From the NCBI GenBank assembly GCA_016700335.1, contig CP065014.1:124001-188000 (forward strand): a stretch of 64,000 bases of DNA. The letters are read 5' to 3'. Below the pieces are notes generated by a model. The model did not search any database. It worked only from the letters and a program-made list of their open reading frames with translations, and was not told where the DNA came from. The stretch's first letter is position 1. The number at the start of each line of letters is the position of its first letter. This DNA comes from Chlorobiota bacterium. GTDB lineage: Bacteria > Bacteroidota > Ignavibacteria > OLB7. Of the stretch, positions 18,068 through 27,613 are shown piece after piece. The position numbers and the translations under genes are program-made.

Positions 18068-19606
18068 TTGAATGAAAAAATTAAAATATCGAACGTTGAA
18101 AGGTTAAGGGTAAACGAAAGTAAAAAGTTTGCTACAAAAATTTCATGGGGAATAATTATTATTGGGTTATCAGCCACTCTTTTAGTAATGGCTAATAAAT
18201 GGCTTGATAATACACATGTACAGGGTGTTCGAATTACTGGATTGAATTTGTTAGATAGTATTGAAATTTCTAAATATGCTGGAATAAATTCATATACAGC
18301 ATTAAAGAATTTAAATCTAGATTCAATTGAAACAAATGTCTTAAAAAATCCATTTGTAGCTAATGCAGAAGTTTATAGAGGTGAAACAGGTAACCTGAAA
18401 ATTGATATAACTGAGAGAGTCCCTATAGCCAGAGTAATTGTAGGAGATTCTGTAATGTATTCCGATTCAACAGCTAAACTTTTAGATCATAGATCCAGTT
18501 TTTCTATAATAGATGTGCCTATAATAACAGGTATTATGAGGTCGGATAAAGTGGATAGAAATAAATTATGGCAAACGTTAGAAGTACTAAAAATAATTCG
18601 TGATAGCGTTTCTGAATTAAATAGTCTTGTATCTGAAATTCAATATGCTACTGATGGAAATTTTATTATTTATTTAACTGATAATTCTATACCAGTTTTG
18701 ATTGGAAAAGAATTAGAACAGTTTCCTGCAAGACTAAGGAAATTAAGAGTTTTTATGGAAAATATTTTGTCTCAAAAGGGGGGGGCACAAACAAATTTAA
18801 TTGACTTAAGATGGTTTGGAAAAGTTATTGTTAAATGGAAATCTGATCAACATGAAATGGCAGATTCTTTATTAAATAATTTTGTTGATTCAAGTGTTAC
18901 CACTAAAAATAATCATTATCATATACCTAGTCTAACTACCGATTTTAAATCAAAATTTAATGGTAAATCTAGCAAAAGAGAATTAACAAAAAATATAAAT
19001 AAAGTTAAAGAAGTTGATTTCTATTTAAAGAATAACATTTCTTCTGATAAAAATAAATTAGATAACGTATTGAATAATAAATCAAATTCTATAAAACCTG
19101 AACTATTAAAAAATGATAAAGAAAAATCAATTATATCAAAAACAACTATTGACAAATCAAACAACAGCAGCAAAGCTATTCCAATAATTAAAAGTATTAT
19201 TACTAGATTGAATAACTCTGAAAATCAAGTCAATAGAAATAAAAAAAATGAAAATACTAATGGTAGATTAACAAAGAAAATAGTTGATAAAGATGTTAAA
19301 TCTAAATCGTTAAATAGCGGTTCTAAATCGAAGAAATCTGATTCGATTTCAATAAAAAAAATCATACCTAAAAGTTTAGATAAAAGCAAGAAGATTGAAA
19401 ATAAACAAGTGATTGAAAAAACAAAAGATGATAAGAAATTAGCTTTAAGAAATTATGAACGTCAAAAAAGAAATCAATTATTTAATACCATTGTTGTAAA
19501 GAAAAACAGTCAAAATTCTGAAAATAAATCTTCTGAATTTATAAAAGAAAAAAATAAAAGGGTTGGGATTAAAAAAACTGAAATTGGAGTTGATAAGAAT
19601 AGATAA
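18068..19606 (+). CDS. ftsQ: FtsQ-like divisome protein with long low-complexity tail
   Basis: Bitopic division protein: cytoplasmic N-terminus, one membrane helix (about 27-45), a POTRA-type domain (about 50-120; VRITGLNLLDSIEI, NPFVANAEVYRG) and a beta-domain ending near residue 255 with IDLRWFGKVIVKW. These parts match FtsQ/DivIB, which bridges FtsL/FtsB and FtsI. What is odd is the roughly 240-residue periplasmic tail (about 270-512), rich in Lys, Asn, Ser and Ile, without predicted domain, making the protein about twice the normal length. The start is TTG. Its stop overlaps the ftsA start (TAATG). Confidence 0.85.
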   Translation: MNEKIKISNVERLRVNESKKFATKISWGIIIIGLSATLLVMANKWLDNTHVQGVRITGLNLLDSIEISKYAGINSYTALKNLNLDSIETNVLKNPFVANAEVYRGETGNLKIDITERVPIARVIVGDSVMYSDSTAKLLDHRSSFSIIDVPIITGIMRSDKVDRNKLWQTLEVLKIIRDSVSELNSLVSEIQYATDGNFIIYLTDNSIPVLIGKELEQFPARLRKLRVFMENILSQKGGAQTNLIDLRWFGKVIVKWKSDQHEMADSLLNNFVDSSVTTKNNHYHIPSLTTDFKSKFNGKSSKRELTKNINKVKEVDFYLKNNISSDKNKLDNVLNNKSNSIKPELLKNDKEKSIISKTTIDKSNNSSKAIPIIKSIITRLNNSENQVNRNKKNENTNGRLTKKIVDKDVKSKSLNSGSKSKKSDSISIKKIIPKSLDKSKKIENKQVIEKTKDDKKLALRNYERQKRNQLFNTIVVKKNSQNSENKSSEFIKEKNKRVGIKKTEIGVDKNR

Positions 19607-21060
19607 TGTGTGTTAATACTGTAACTAAGATAAAAACAAAAGATAAACTAATTAAATTAAGTACGCCCATGAATTATTGGAGCAAAAGTAATTCTTCAAA
19701 GAAGAATAATGAAGAGCGGCAAATTGTAGTCGGGCTTGACATTGGGACAAGTAAAGTATGTGCAATTATCGCCTCTCGAGGTCCGTTGGGTCCTGAGGAC
19801 ATTGAGGTTCTTGGTATAGGTCAAGTTCCATCTGATGGATTAAGTCGAGGAGTAGTTGTGAATATAGAAAGAACTGTTCGTTCTATTGAAAAAGCTATAG
19901 AAATAGCAGAACAACAATCTGGAGTAACAATTGGTAAAGTAACTGTTGGTATTGCTGGTGACCATATAAAAACTTTTACAAGCAGGGGAGTTGTAACAAT
20001 TTCAAATGGAGAAAGAGTAGTATCTAAAGCAGACGTTAATAGGTTATTAGATGACGCTAAAAGGCTTGCTTTAGGTGCAGAAAGGAAAATTATACATGTA
20101 GTACCACAAGACTTTGTAATAGACGGACAGGATGGTATAATCGAACCTATTGGTATGGCTGGAATAAGGCTTGAAGCTAATGTAAATATAATTACTGGAA
20201 TGGTTAATGCAATTCAAAATATTGATAGATGTATTGAACGTGTTGGGTTAGAGGTAGAGGAAATTGTTTTAGAACCAATAGCAAGTAGCAGAGCTATTTT
20301 ATCTGAACAAGAAAAAGAAGTTGGAGTAGCACTAGTAGATATTGGTTGTGGTACAACTGATGTTGCAGTTTTTGAAGCAGGGAAACTACGATATACATCT
20401 GTTATAGGAATTGGTGGTAGAATGGTAACTGAGGATATCAGGGTCGGGTTGGGAATTATATCAGATCAAGCCGAAAATGTAAAAAAAGAAAATGGATGTG
20501 CTTTAGAATCGATGATTATTAATGATGATAAATTTTTAATTCCAAGCATTGGTGGTAGGAGAGCAGAAGAGGTTTCCAAAAAAACATTGTGTTCAATTAT
20601 ACAACCTAGGATGGAAGAAATTTTAGAATTTGTAGGAATGGAACTTGAAAAAAGTGGATGTTATAATAAATTATCAGCTGGTGTTGTACTTACAGGTGGG
20701 GGAGCAATGATGAGAGGTATAACTGAATTAGCTGAATCTATTCTTGGAGTACCTGTAAAAATTGGTATCCCTTCCCTTGGAAGAAGAGCATTAGCTCAGC
20801 AAGCTGAAAGCCCTTTATATGCAACAGCAATTGGATTGGTAAAAACTACATTTGATAAAATGGAGTATAAATATGTTCAAATTGAAAATGTTTTTGAACA
20901 TAAAAAACATGAAACTAAAAATGGAGTAACTACTGAGTTTAAAAAAGTAGAATTTAGAAAAATTGAACCTGAAAAAACTAAGATTTTTACTCCTGAAGAT
21001 AATGGTGAACCAAAAGAAAATATCTTTATTAAAATGAAGAAATTTTTCAATGAATTTTAA
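19606..21060 (+). CDS. ftsA: FtsA, actin-like membrane tether of FtsZ
   Basis: Actin-fold ATPase that anchors FtsZ to the membrane. The 484 residues include VGLDIGTSKVCAII near 43, the 1C domain, ALVDIGCGTTDVAVFE near 245, VVLTGGGAMMRGI near 365, and a C-terminal amphipathic helix (NIFIKMKKFFNEF) suited to membrane binding. The ATG overlaps the ftsQ stop by one base, implying coupled translation. An alternative ATG at 19669 would give the usual short N-terminus, so the first 21 residues are uncertain. Confidence 0.94.
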   Translation: MCVNTVTKIKTKDKLIKLSTPMNYWSKSNSSKKNNEERQIVVGLDIGTSKVCAIIASRGPLGPEDIEVLGIGQVPSDGLSRGVVVNIERTVRSIEKAIEIAEQQSGVTIGKVTVGIAGDHIKTFTSRGVVTISNGERVVSKADVNRLLDDAKRLALGAERKIIHVVPQDFVIDGQDGIIEPIGMAGIRLEANVNIITGMVNAIQNIDRCIERVGLEVEEIVLEPIASSRAILSEQEKEVGVALVDIGCGTTDVAVFEAGKLRYTSVIGIGGRMVTEDIRVGLGIISDQAENVKKENGCALESMIINDDKFLIPSIGGRRAEEVSKKTLCSIIQPRMEEILEFVGMELEKSGCYNKLSAGVVLTGGGAMMRGITELAESILGVPVKIGIPSLGRRALAQQAESPLYATAIGLVKTTFDKMEYKYVQIENVFEHKKHETKNGVTTEFKKVEFRKIEPEKTKIFTPEDNGEPKENIFIKMKKFFNEF

Positions 21061-21218
21061 TTAATAATCCCCAAATTATAAATTAAAAAAACAATAAATT
21101 TAGTGTTCCAATTTTTGAATTAATGTAGAAAAACAAAATTAGGAATTAGAAATTAAATAATTAAATAACAAGAACTAAGATAAACAAATAAACTGATAAC
21201 ACTCATCTCATTAAATTT

Positions 21219-21224
21219 AGAGGG
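21219..21224 (+). promoter_or_regulatory. Shine-Dalgarno-like site of ftsZ
   Basis: AGAGGG lies 8 bases before the ftsZ ATG. Most genes in this window have only A/T-rich sequence there, so ftsZ looks like an exception with leader-directed initiation. It fits the need for high FtsZ output relative to upstream genes. Confidence 0.45.
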
Positions 21225-21232
21225 TAAAAATT

Positions 21233-22546
21233 ATGATTGAATTAGACAACAGTAAAGAATCTCACGGAGCAAAAATCAAAATTGTAGGTGTTGGTGGTGG
21301 TGGCGGCAATGCTGTAGGCAACATGATTGAACGTGGGTTGGTCGGTTGCGAATTTATTGCAGTAAATACCGACATGCAAGCACTCTCATCAAGCAAAGCT
21401 CATGTGAAAATTCAAATTGGGAAAAAACAGACCAGGGGTCTTGGGGCTGGAGCAACCCCAATTATTGGAAGAGAATCTGCAATGGAAGATCAAGAGGAAT
21501 TAACTCAAGCAGTCAGCCATTGTGATATGATTTTTGTTACAGCTGGTATGGGTGGTGGGACTGGTACAGGGGCTGCACCAGTGGTTGCTGAAATTGCAAG
21601 ATCTCAAGGATCTTTGGTTGTTGGTGTAGTAACTAAGCCATTTTCTTGGGAAGGAATTAAAAGAATGAATCATGCTAATGATGGAATTGCAGAACTTCGA
21701 AAGCATGTAGATACTCTTATTATAATTCCAAATCAGAAATTAACCGCGGTTATAGACAAGAAAACCAGCGTTAAAGATGCATTTAATAAAGTGAATGATG
21801 TATTATACGATGCAACAAAAGGTATTTCTGAAATTATTATGGGTCAAGGAATTATCAATGTAGATTTTGCGGATGTAAGAGCTATCATGAAAGATATGGG
21901 TGATGCAATAATGGGTACTGGAGTTGCCAGTGGTGAAAACAGAGCAACTGAAGCAGCTCAAAATGCAATTTCATCTCCACTTTTAGATGGAGTTTCTATC
22001 GCCGGATCTCAAGGAGTTCTTATTAACATTACTTGCTCATCTGATATGCCAATGATTGAAATAGATGAAGCAGTTAGTGTAATTCAAAAAGCAGCAGGTG
22101 ATGATGCTAATGTAATTTTCGGATTGGTATACAATGAAGATCTTGGTGATGAAATGATTGTAACTGTAGTTGCAACTGGGTTTAACAAACCTAATCCAAA
22201 TATAGTTACTGAAAACATTTCAAAATCATTAAACATTGGGAAAGATGAAGTACTTGAAGTAATAAAAAATAATCACAATTCAAACATCAACCATGAAGAA
22301 CATAAACACAATAACTATGAAAGAAAAGTTATTTCAGGTAATGTTCCAAATGGCAATGAAGAGCTTGATAAATACAACAAACCAGCCTTTGAAAGAAGAA
22401 ATGTAGGTATTTATAGAGGTGGATTTGATATTTCAAAAATTAATTCTGATTATCAAAATAGTCAGAATGTTAGTGAAGAAGTAGATGAAGTACAAGAGGC
22501 TCGTAAGTTCGAGAAGCCTGCTTTTCTAAGAAGGATAATGGATTAA
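21233..22546 (+). CDS. ftsZ: FtsZ, tubulin-like cell division GTPase
   Basis: Forms the Z-ring. The 437 residues contain GVGGGGGNAVGNM near 18, NTDMQAL, the tubulin signature GGGTGTGAAPVVAEIA near 107, and the T7-loop NVDFADVRAIM. A linker of about 80 residues rich in Asn/His/Glu follows the GTPase core. It carries two copies of a KPAFxRR-like tail motif: NKPAFERR near 383 and EKPAFLRR at the very end; the latter is the expected FtsA-binding peptide. A 172-base gap separates it from ftsA, so a separate promoter is possible. Confidence 0.97.
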   Translation: MIELDNSKESHGAKIKIVGVGGGGGNAVGNMIERGLVGCEFIAVNTDMQALSSSKAHVKIQIGKKQTRGLGAGATPIIGRESAMEDQEELTQAVSHCDMIFVTAGMGGGTGTGAAPVVAEIARSQGSLVVGVVTKPFSWEGIKRMNHANDGIAELRKHVDTLIIIPNQKLTAVIDKKTSVKDAFNKVNDVLYDATKGISEIIMGQGIINVDFADVRAIMKDMGDAIMGTGVASGENRATEAAQNAISSPLLDGVSIAGSQGVLINITCSSDMPMIEIDEAVSVIQKAAGDDANVIFGLVYNEDLGDEMIVTVVATGFNKPNPNIVTENISKSLNIGKDEVLEVIKNNHNSNINHEEHKHNNYERKVISGNVPNGNEELDKYNKPAFERRNVGIYRGGFDISKINSDYQNSQNVSEEVDEVQEARKFEKPAFLRRIMD

Positions 22547-22665
22547 AATTAATAAGTAGTAGAAATTAATCTTTAGATTTAATTTAAATACTTTAGAGAG
22601 AGGGTATGAACCATTATGATCTAAATAATTAAACTTACTTATGTTTTGTATTGCCCATACAAACA

Positions 22666-22709
22666 AAAGCCGTAACGAAAATGAGAGAGATTCGTTACGG
22701 CTTTTTTTA
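22666..22709 (+). terminator. Bidirectional terminator closing the dcw cluster
   Basis: Perfect 14-bp stem (AAAGCCGTAACGAA at 22666-22679 with TTCGTTACGGCTTT at 22691-22704), 11-base loop, then T tract. On the minus strand the stem is also followed by TTTTGTTT-like sequence, so it can serve both ftsZ and the convergent cytochrome gene. Confidence 0.9.
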
Positions 22710-22727
22710 TGAGTAAACTTTATAATT

Positions 22728-23048
22728 TTATATCTTTGTTGTATCAGTTTTTGCTGAAATAATAAATTTCAAAATATCTAATGATTCATTATCATTAAGC
22801 TTAGATACTTTTGACATTTGTGGTACTATCGTCTCCCATTCTTTATTAGTATGATTGTTAGGTTCAGGAATTCCATGACACCCACCACAATTTGTAGTAA
22901 ATAATTTATAACCTCTTTGCAACTGTTCTAAATTTGAATCTTCCCATTTAAATTTAGCGACAACTAAATTCTTTTCAGTTGGCATTTTAATAGATGATGC
23001 ACAAGCAATATAAACTAATGAGATAAAAAAAATAAAATTTGCTTTCAT
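22728..23048 (-). CDS. Monohaem c-type cytochrome lipoprotein
   Basis: Small electron-transfer protein of 106 residues. A signal sequence ends in a lipobox (VYIAC, Cys16), so it should be lipid-anchored in the envelope. One haem-binding site CGGCH (Cys54, Cys57, His58) lies in RGYKLFTTNCGGCHG. A likely distal ligand Met is in MSKV near residue 79. The ending DNESLDILKFI is typical of class I cytochrome c. It lies 9 bases downstream of the outer-membrane protein gene on the same strand, so they form a two-gene operon; partner redox proteins are not obvious nearby. Confidence 0.85.
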   Translation of the reverse strand: MKANFIFFISLVYIACASSIKMPTEKNLVVAKFKWEDSNLEQLQRGYKLFTTNCGGCHGIPEPNNHTNKEWETIVPQMSKVSKLNDNESLDILKFIISAKTDTTKI

Positions 23049-23057
23049 TTTAATAAA

Positions 23058-23849
23058 TTAAAAATTATATGAGAAAATTAATCTAGTTTCAATTCGTTCA
23101 TGTTCATCTAGTATGTATTTTTTGTCCCCTTTTAAATTTCCTATTTGAGGCATAAAACCTAAATTTAGAAACCATTTTTTTCCAGTAATATTAATTGATG
23201 GTCCTGCATACATTGTTGAGAACTCCCAGCCTTTATCTTCAGAGATTACATTGTAATTTGTTGCTTCAATTCCAATAGAAAAGTTATTCGTAATCTTATG
23301 CATAAACCCTAAATCAAATTCCAATTTTGACTCAGGCTCAAGCTCGGTACTACCTTCCTTATACTCAAATTCAAATTCTTTTTCATAAACCGCATTAAAA
23401 GCAAGTATTACGTTGTCACCAATTCTTTTATCAAGAATTAACTTAGTTTCTAGTTCTACCTCCTTTGGAAAAACTGTTAATTCAGCATATAATGCTGATC
23501 CAATAAAATCTAATATTGGATCTGACAATTTGTATTTCCAAGCATTTGCAAATCCGTTTACATTTTCAGTTTTAAGATCATTTGTGCCAGAGGTAACACT
23601 TTCTGATAATATATAAAACGATGATTGAAGGTTATCGATTACACCTAATTCAAATTCGAGTTTTTGATCTAGTCTGTGAAAAAACATATTATCCCGACCT
23701 AACCTAGAAGTTGTTTGGTACTCAATATCAATTGAATTTTTTGGGAGTATATTAGTTTGATATGTTCGATTAAAAACTCTATCTTGAGCAAATAAACAAT
23801 TATTAAAAATGTTTATTATGAGATATAAAAAAATAAATACCTTAAGCAT
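23058..23849 (-). CDS. Predicted outer-membrane beta-barrel protein
   Basis: Not recognised by family. The 263 residues start with a signal peptide ending near LFAQ (residue 22). The rest is built of alternating amphipathic strands (about ten to twelve, e.g. SIDIEYQTTSRLG, KLEFELGVIDNLQSSFYI, LDLGFMHKITNNFSIGIEA) and ends in an aromatic residue (LIFSYNF), the usual end of an outer-membrane barrel. It precedes the cytochrome lipoprotein by 9 bases and is likely co-expressed with it. Function unknown; a channel or a surface partner for the cytochrome are possibilities. Confidence 0.7.
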   Translation of the reverse strand: MLKVFIFLYLIINIFNNCLFAQDRVFNRTYQTNILPKNSIDIEYQTTSRLGRDNMFFHRLDQKLEFELGVIDNLQSSFYILSESVTSGTNDLKTENVNGFANAWKYKLSDPILDFIGSALYAELTVFPKEVELETKLILDKRIGDNVILAFNAVYEKEFEFEYKEGSTELEPESKLEFDLGFMHKITNNFSIGIEATNYNVISEDKGWEFSTMYAGPSINITGKKWFLNLGFMPQIGNLKGDKKYILDEHERIETRLIFSYNF

Positions 23850-23990
23850 TTGTTTGTTACATTTAATATGTTGAAATTCTTATTTAGACTAAGTCCAAAT
23901 ATATGAAAAATATACCAAATAAAAAAACTCCATTTTAAATTTATTTTTGGTAAACTTAATTGGAGTTACAAGAAGTAAGTTATTTGATAA

Positions 23991-26900
23991 CTAATTATTT
24001 ATAACAATTGACTTTAAAAACTTATTGCCAAATAAGTCTTTTACTGATAAGAAATATAAACCCGAACTTAAACAATTTGATAAGTCAATAGTAAATTCTT
24101 TAACTATTAAATTGTTATGTTTTAGAATAGTATTTCCAATTAAATCAATAACTTGAATTTCATTTAAAAAATTGTTAGATACAATTTTTACAGATTTCCC
24201 TGATTGAGCTGGCTGAGGAAACAAACTAAAACTAAATTTATTTTCTATTTCATTAACAGATGATATTGAAGGAGTCATCCAAAAAACTAATTGTTTGAAA
24301 GAATATGGTTCATAAACAGAGTCAGCTTTATCACTCCCAACAAAAACAGAAACTTTGAATGGTCCATAATTTATATAACTACCATTTATAAACTCACTTT
24401 GAAGGATTTTAGTTTTTATAAATCCAAATTTATCTGTGAGTCCCCTGAAAAGCTCAGTTCCATTTGAGTTAACTACTCTTACTGCAATATTAGATAATGC
24501 AATAGAATTGGTATCATTAACAACAACTTCAAGTGTAGAGAATCGTCTAAATACAGAACCATTTTCCACTTGAATTTTCTTATCATTTACATTACAATCG
24601 GTACATGTAACATAGGAGTTTCCAGAGACTGATATATCTTTATCTGAGGAGAGTTCACAACTAGTTCCGTAAAGTTTAAGAGTATCTTTTAGACCAGTTT
24701 TAATAAAAATAGAGTTATTAGTTGCTCCTATAGAAGTAAGAAATTTGATTATTGAGTTCCCATTTTTATTAATAGTTATTATATTATTAGAGTTACCAGT
24801 AACAACCAAGCCATCAATATTGTATGAGTTTGAATTAAGTATTAACCCATCTTTTACATTTCTAAACAGGCAATTATTAAAATTAAATGTGCCATTTTTT
24901 AAATCAATTTTTAAAGAATCATTTCCATCGGAATTGAAAATAGAATTCGAAAAATTGGAAATTGAAGTTCCATCAATAATTAATTTAAATGAGTCTCTAA
25001 CATCCAAAAAAGAGTTACTAACATTGAATTGATTCAAACCTGAAACTAATAAAGATCCACTTGCATTTATCCAATTATATTTTTTAGTTAAAGAAGAATT
25101 GATATTTCCATATATAGAATCTGTAATCAAAGTATTAAGTACAAATAAAATTGTATCGTTACTCTGGGAATCAGTTAATTCAGTTTCTATTAAACCTCCA
25201 AATTGAGTACTATCAGAAATATTAGCGCTTACGAATAAATCAGTTTCAATATTTTTATCTAATGAGAATGATGATGGAGATGATGTAGCATTCCATTTGG
25301 AATTCGAACTTGTAACCCTTGATTTATAATTGTTCAAAAATTGGGATTCATTTATGATTGGGAATCTATAAAGTATAAATTCATTTGATGAATGAATTGC
25401 AAAGCCATTAATAATCTCATTTGTATGACTGATTTCATTTGAAGATAAAAATAGTTTTTCATCTTTATCAAAGAATGTAGATTTCTTCTTTTTATTTTTT
25501 TCTACAAATTCATAAGAAAAACAATTTATTGGAATACTTGCAAGGCAAATTTTACTTTTGGAGTCTACAGATGGTTTGTAATCCTCTACTAAAACGAGTG
25601 TATCAATTTTTTTCCCATTTTTACATAAAGCAATTACCTTATAAGTTTTATCTGAATTTCGGACTCCATTTGATGTGTTCTCAAGATATAATGCTTGGCT
25701 ATAATGAACTGAATCAACTTCTTTGTTCCCAACTTTAAGTTTCATTTTAACACATATTCTTTCAACATAAACATCTATATCACCACCAGAAGTTGAAACT
25801 TTCGAAGTTGCAGTTTTATTACTTGTTACATTAGTAATTCTAAGAGTATCATTCAATTTTTTAATTTGAGGGTTTGGACCAATTATTTTAGGATCATTTT
25901 TGCTTTGTACAATAACCCAAGCATATAGTTCACATAAATCGGTATGTGTATCACGATTTAAATTTGCTAAAGGATCTTTACTACATTTTTCTAATGCTTT
26001 TTCCCAAGGTGTACCTGTCCCATCACCATCGTATGGAGTTGGGTGTTTATCATCAGAACTAGTAATCACAACACCTTTAATTCCCTTTTTAACAAGTTGA
26101 GAGATAATTCCACCACTATAACAAGCTGTAATTTCTATGCAAACTTCAGTAATCCCATTATCTTTTAACTTACAAACAAGTTTTTCAAAAGTCATTAACA
26201 CTAATTTTTTTCTGTTTTCATCCCACAACCAAATTCCATCATTTTTCTCCCCAGGTGCTCCTTTACCATGACCCACATATTTTATAAAGAATTTTTTACA
26301 AGCTTTACCCTTATATGAGTCAATAATATCGCAAAGTTCTTTTGAAGTCAAGCCACAATTATTTTCACCGCGATGAACTGCAATATTTGCTCCATTAATT
26401 TGTGGACCTGTAGGGCTTCCATTAAGTCGTTCCTTCCATTTACAAATATCATTATCAATAACCATTTTTTCAACTTCTTTATCAGTACCACCTGAAAATG
26501 CTATTGCCCAATCAGATGAGTTACTTGTTGGAACTTCTTTATAAGGATTTACTTTTGGAATGCAATTATTCTGTTTCCCATAAACTTTATTGTCGTTAAA
26601 AGTACAATCTGGACCAAAATGTGGTAAAACATTATTTATTAATGGGTACGATTCAGCATTGGCAACAACTTGAATTTTCCCATCTAATGCTGATGCAATT
26701 ATAATTTTACATGGATGGTTAAATAATTGATTCGGATATTCATCTAAAAAGAATAGATAAGAATGCTCTTTAATAATAATTGTTTGGAATTCTTCATCTA
26801 AAGTACTAATCGAATCTCCTGAATATAATAAAGAATCTTTTGATATCGGATTTGGTAATACATAAAGGTTGATACTATCTTTTCTGGTGTTTAGTTCTAT

Positions 26901-27362
26901 AACTTGCTTGATTACATTTAATGATACTCTTTTGATTGACATTGGAACAACCATGAAAGTTACTTGAGCTTGATTATTCTTTTGAATTGGATCTTGTTGA
27001 GTTTGAACATTAACTCTAAAACCGAAAGAACCCAAACCTACTGGATTCCAAGTTTGTTGGCTAGTGAAATCTTCTTGAACCCCAGGTTGTAAAGGACGTC
27101 CTAGTATAGTTCCTGGGGAAATTGGTTGGTTGTTTGAATTTAAAAAATCATACTGACAATTGAAACCGTCATTTTGCAATGGTCCGTTGTTAATTACAGT
27201 AATTATTGGAATTATTGGTGACCCAATTTCAACCTTAATTCCAGGCACTTTAATACCTTGAATGGCTAAATCAGATTGGGCATTAACTCTATTAAAAAAT
27301 AGAAATGCAAGTAATGTTAGTATGCTAGTTATAGCATAAATTTTTAAGAATAATTTTTTCAT
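23991..27362 (-). CDS. Large T9SS-secreted protein with caspase-like (clan CD) domain
   Basis: A 1123-residue exported protein. Order: signal peptide (1-28), a CARDB-like adhesion domain (about 30-140), a spacer, then a region (about 285-480) with a clan CD peptidase look. There, His365 in YVGHGKG and Cys414 in EITACYSGG are each preceded by a hydrophobic strand, as in legumain/caspase-type enzymes. Beyond this come beta-helix-like repeats (about 790-960), a carboxypeptidase-regulatory-like fold, and a T9SS type A sorting domain at the end (FSLFPQPAQSGKSVKI to SGLYFLSVKD). Single gene, own strand. Whether it is an active protease is not certain. Confidence 0.75.
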   Translation of the reverse strand: MKKLFLKIYAITSILTLLAFLFFNRVNAQSDLAIQGIKVPGIKVEIGSPIIPIITVINNGPLQNDGFNCQYDFLNSNNQPISPGTILGRPLQPGVQEDFTSQQTWNPVGLGSFGFRVNVQTQQDPIQKNNQAQVTFMVVPMSIKRVSLNVIKQVIELNTRKDSINLYVLPNPISKDSLLYSGDSISTLDEEFQTIIIKEHSYLFFLDEYPNQLFNHPCKIIIASALDGKIQVVANAESYPLINNVLPHFGPDCTFNDNKVYGKQNNCIPKVNPYKEVPTSNSSDWAIAFSGGTDKEVEKMVIDNDICKWKERLNGSPTGPQINGANIAVHRGENNCGLTSKELCDIIDSYKGKACKKFFIKYVGHGKGAPGEKNDGIWLWDENRKKLVLMTFEKLVCKLKDNGITEVCIEITACYSGGIISQLVKKGIKGVVITSSDDKHPTPYDGDGTGTPWEKALEKCSKDPLANLNRDTHTDLCELYAWVIVQSKNDPKIIGPNPQIKKLNDTLRITNVTSNKTATSKVSTSGGDIDVYVERICVKMKLKVGNKEVDSVHYSQALYLENTSNGVRNSDKTYKVIALCKNGKKIDTLVLVEDYKPSVDSKSKICLASIPINCFSYEFVEKNKKKKSTFFDKDEKLFLSSNEISHTNEIINGFAIHSSNEFILYRFPIINESQFLNNYKSRVTSSNSKWNATSSPSSFSLDKNIETDLFVSANISDSTQFGGLIETELTDSQSNDTILFVLNTLITDSIYGNINSSLTKKYNWINASGSLLVSGLNQFNVSNSFLDVRDSFKLIIDGTSISNFSNSIFNSDGNDSLKIDLKNGTFNFNNCLFRNVKDGLILNSNSYNIDGLVVTGNSNNIITINKNGNSIIKFLTSIGATNNSIFIKTGLKDTLKLYGTSCELSSDKDISVSGNSYVTCTDCNVNDKKIQVENGSVFRRFSTLEVVVNDTNSIALSNIAVRVVNSNGTELFRGLTDKFGFIKTKILQSEFINGSYINYGPFKVSVFVGSDKADSVYEPYSFKQLVFWMTPSISSVNEIENKFSFSLFPQPAQSGKSVKIVSNNFLNEIQVIDLIGNTILKHNNLIVKEFTIDLSNCLSSGLYFLSVKDLFGNKFLKSIVINN

Positions 27363-27613
27363 AACTTCTCATTCAAAACTATTAGTTAAGATTATTTTTA
27401 ATATATACTACCTAGTCAAAATACAACTAGGAATTAGTTTAAAAATGAGAAGTAATGGTTTTAACTTTGCCAAAAAGAATAACTACAAATGATTAGATTT
27501 ATTTAGGATTAATAATTTAAAATTAAACATAATTCAAGAATAACAATTCGTAAATTTAAACATTAATTTATGAAATACATCAACTTAATTTTTAAACCAT
27601 TAAAAATTCTAAA

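Noticed and set aside
22600..22640. Eight-codon frame after a GAGAGGGT sequence downstream of ftsZ
   Set aside because: Too short and spacing to ATG too small; no support as a gene or leader peptide.
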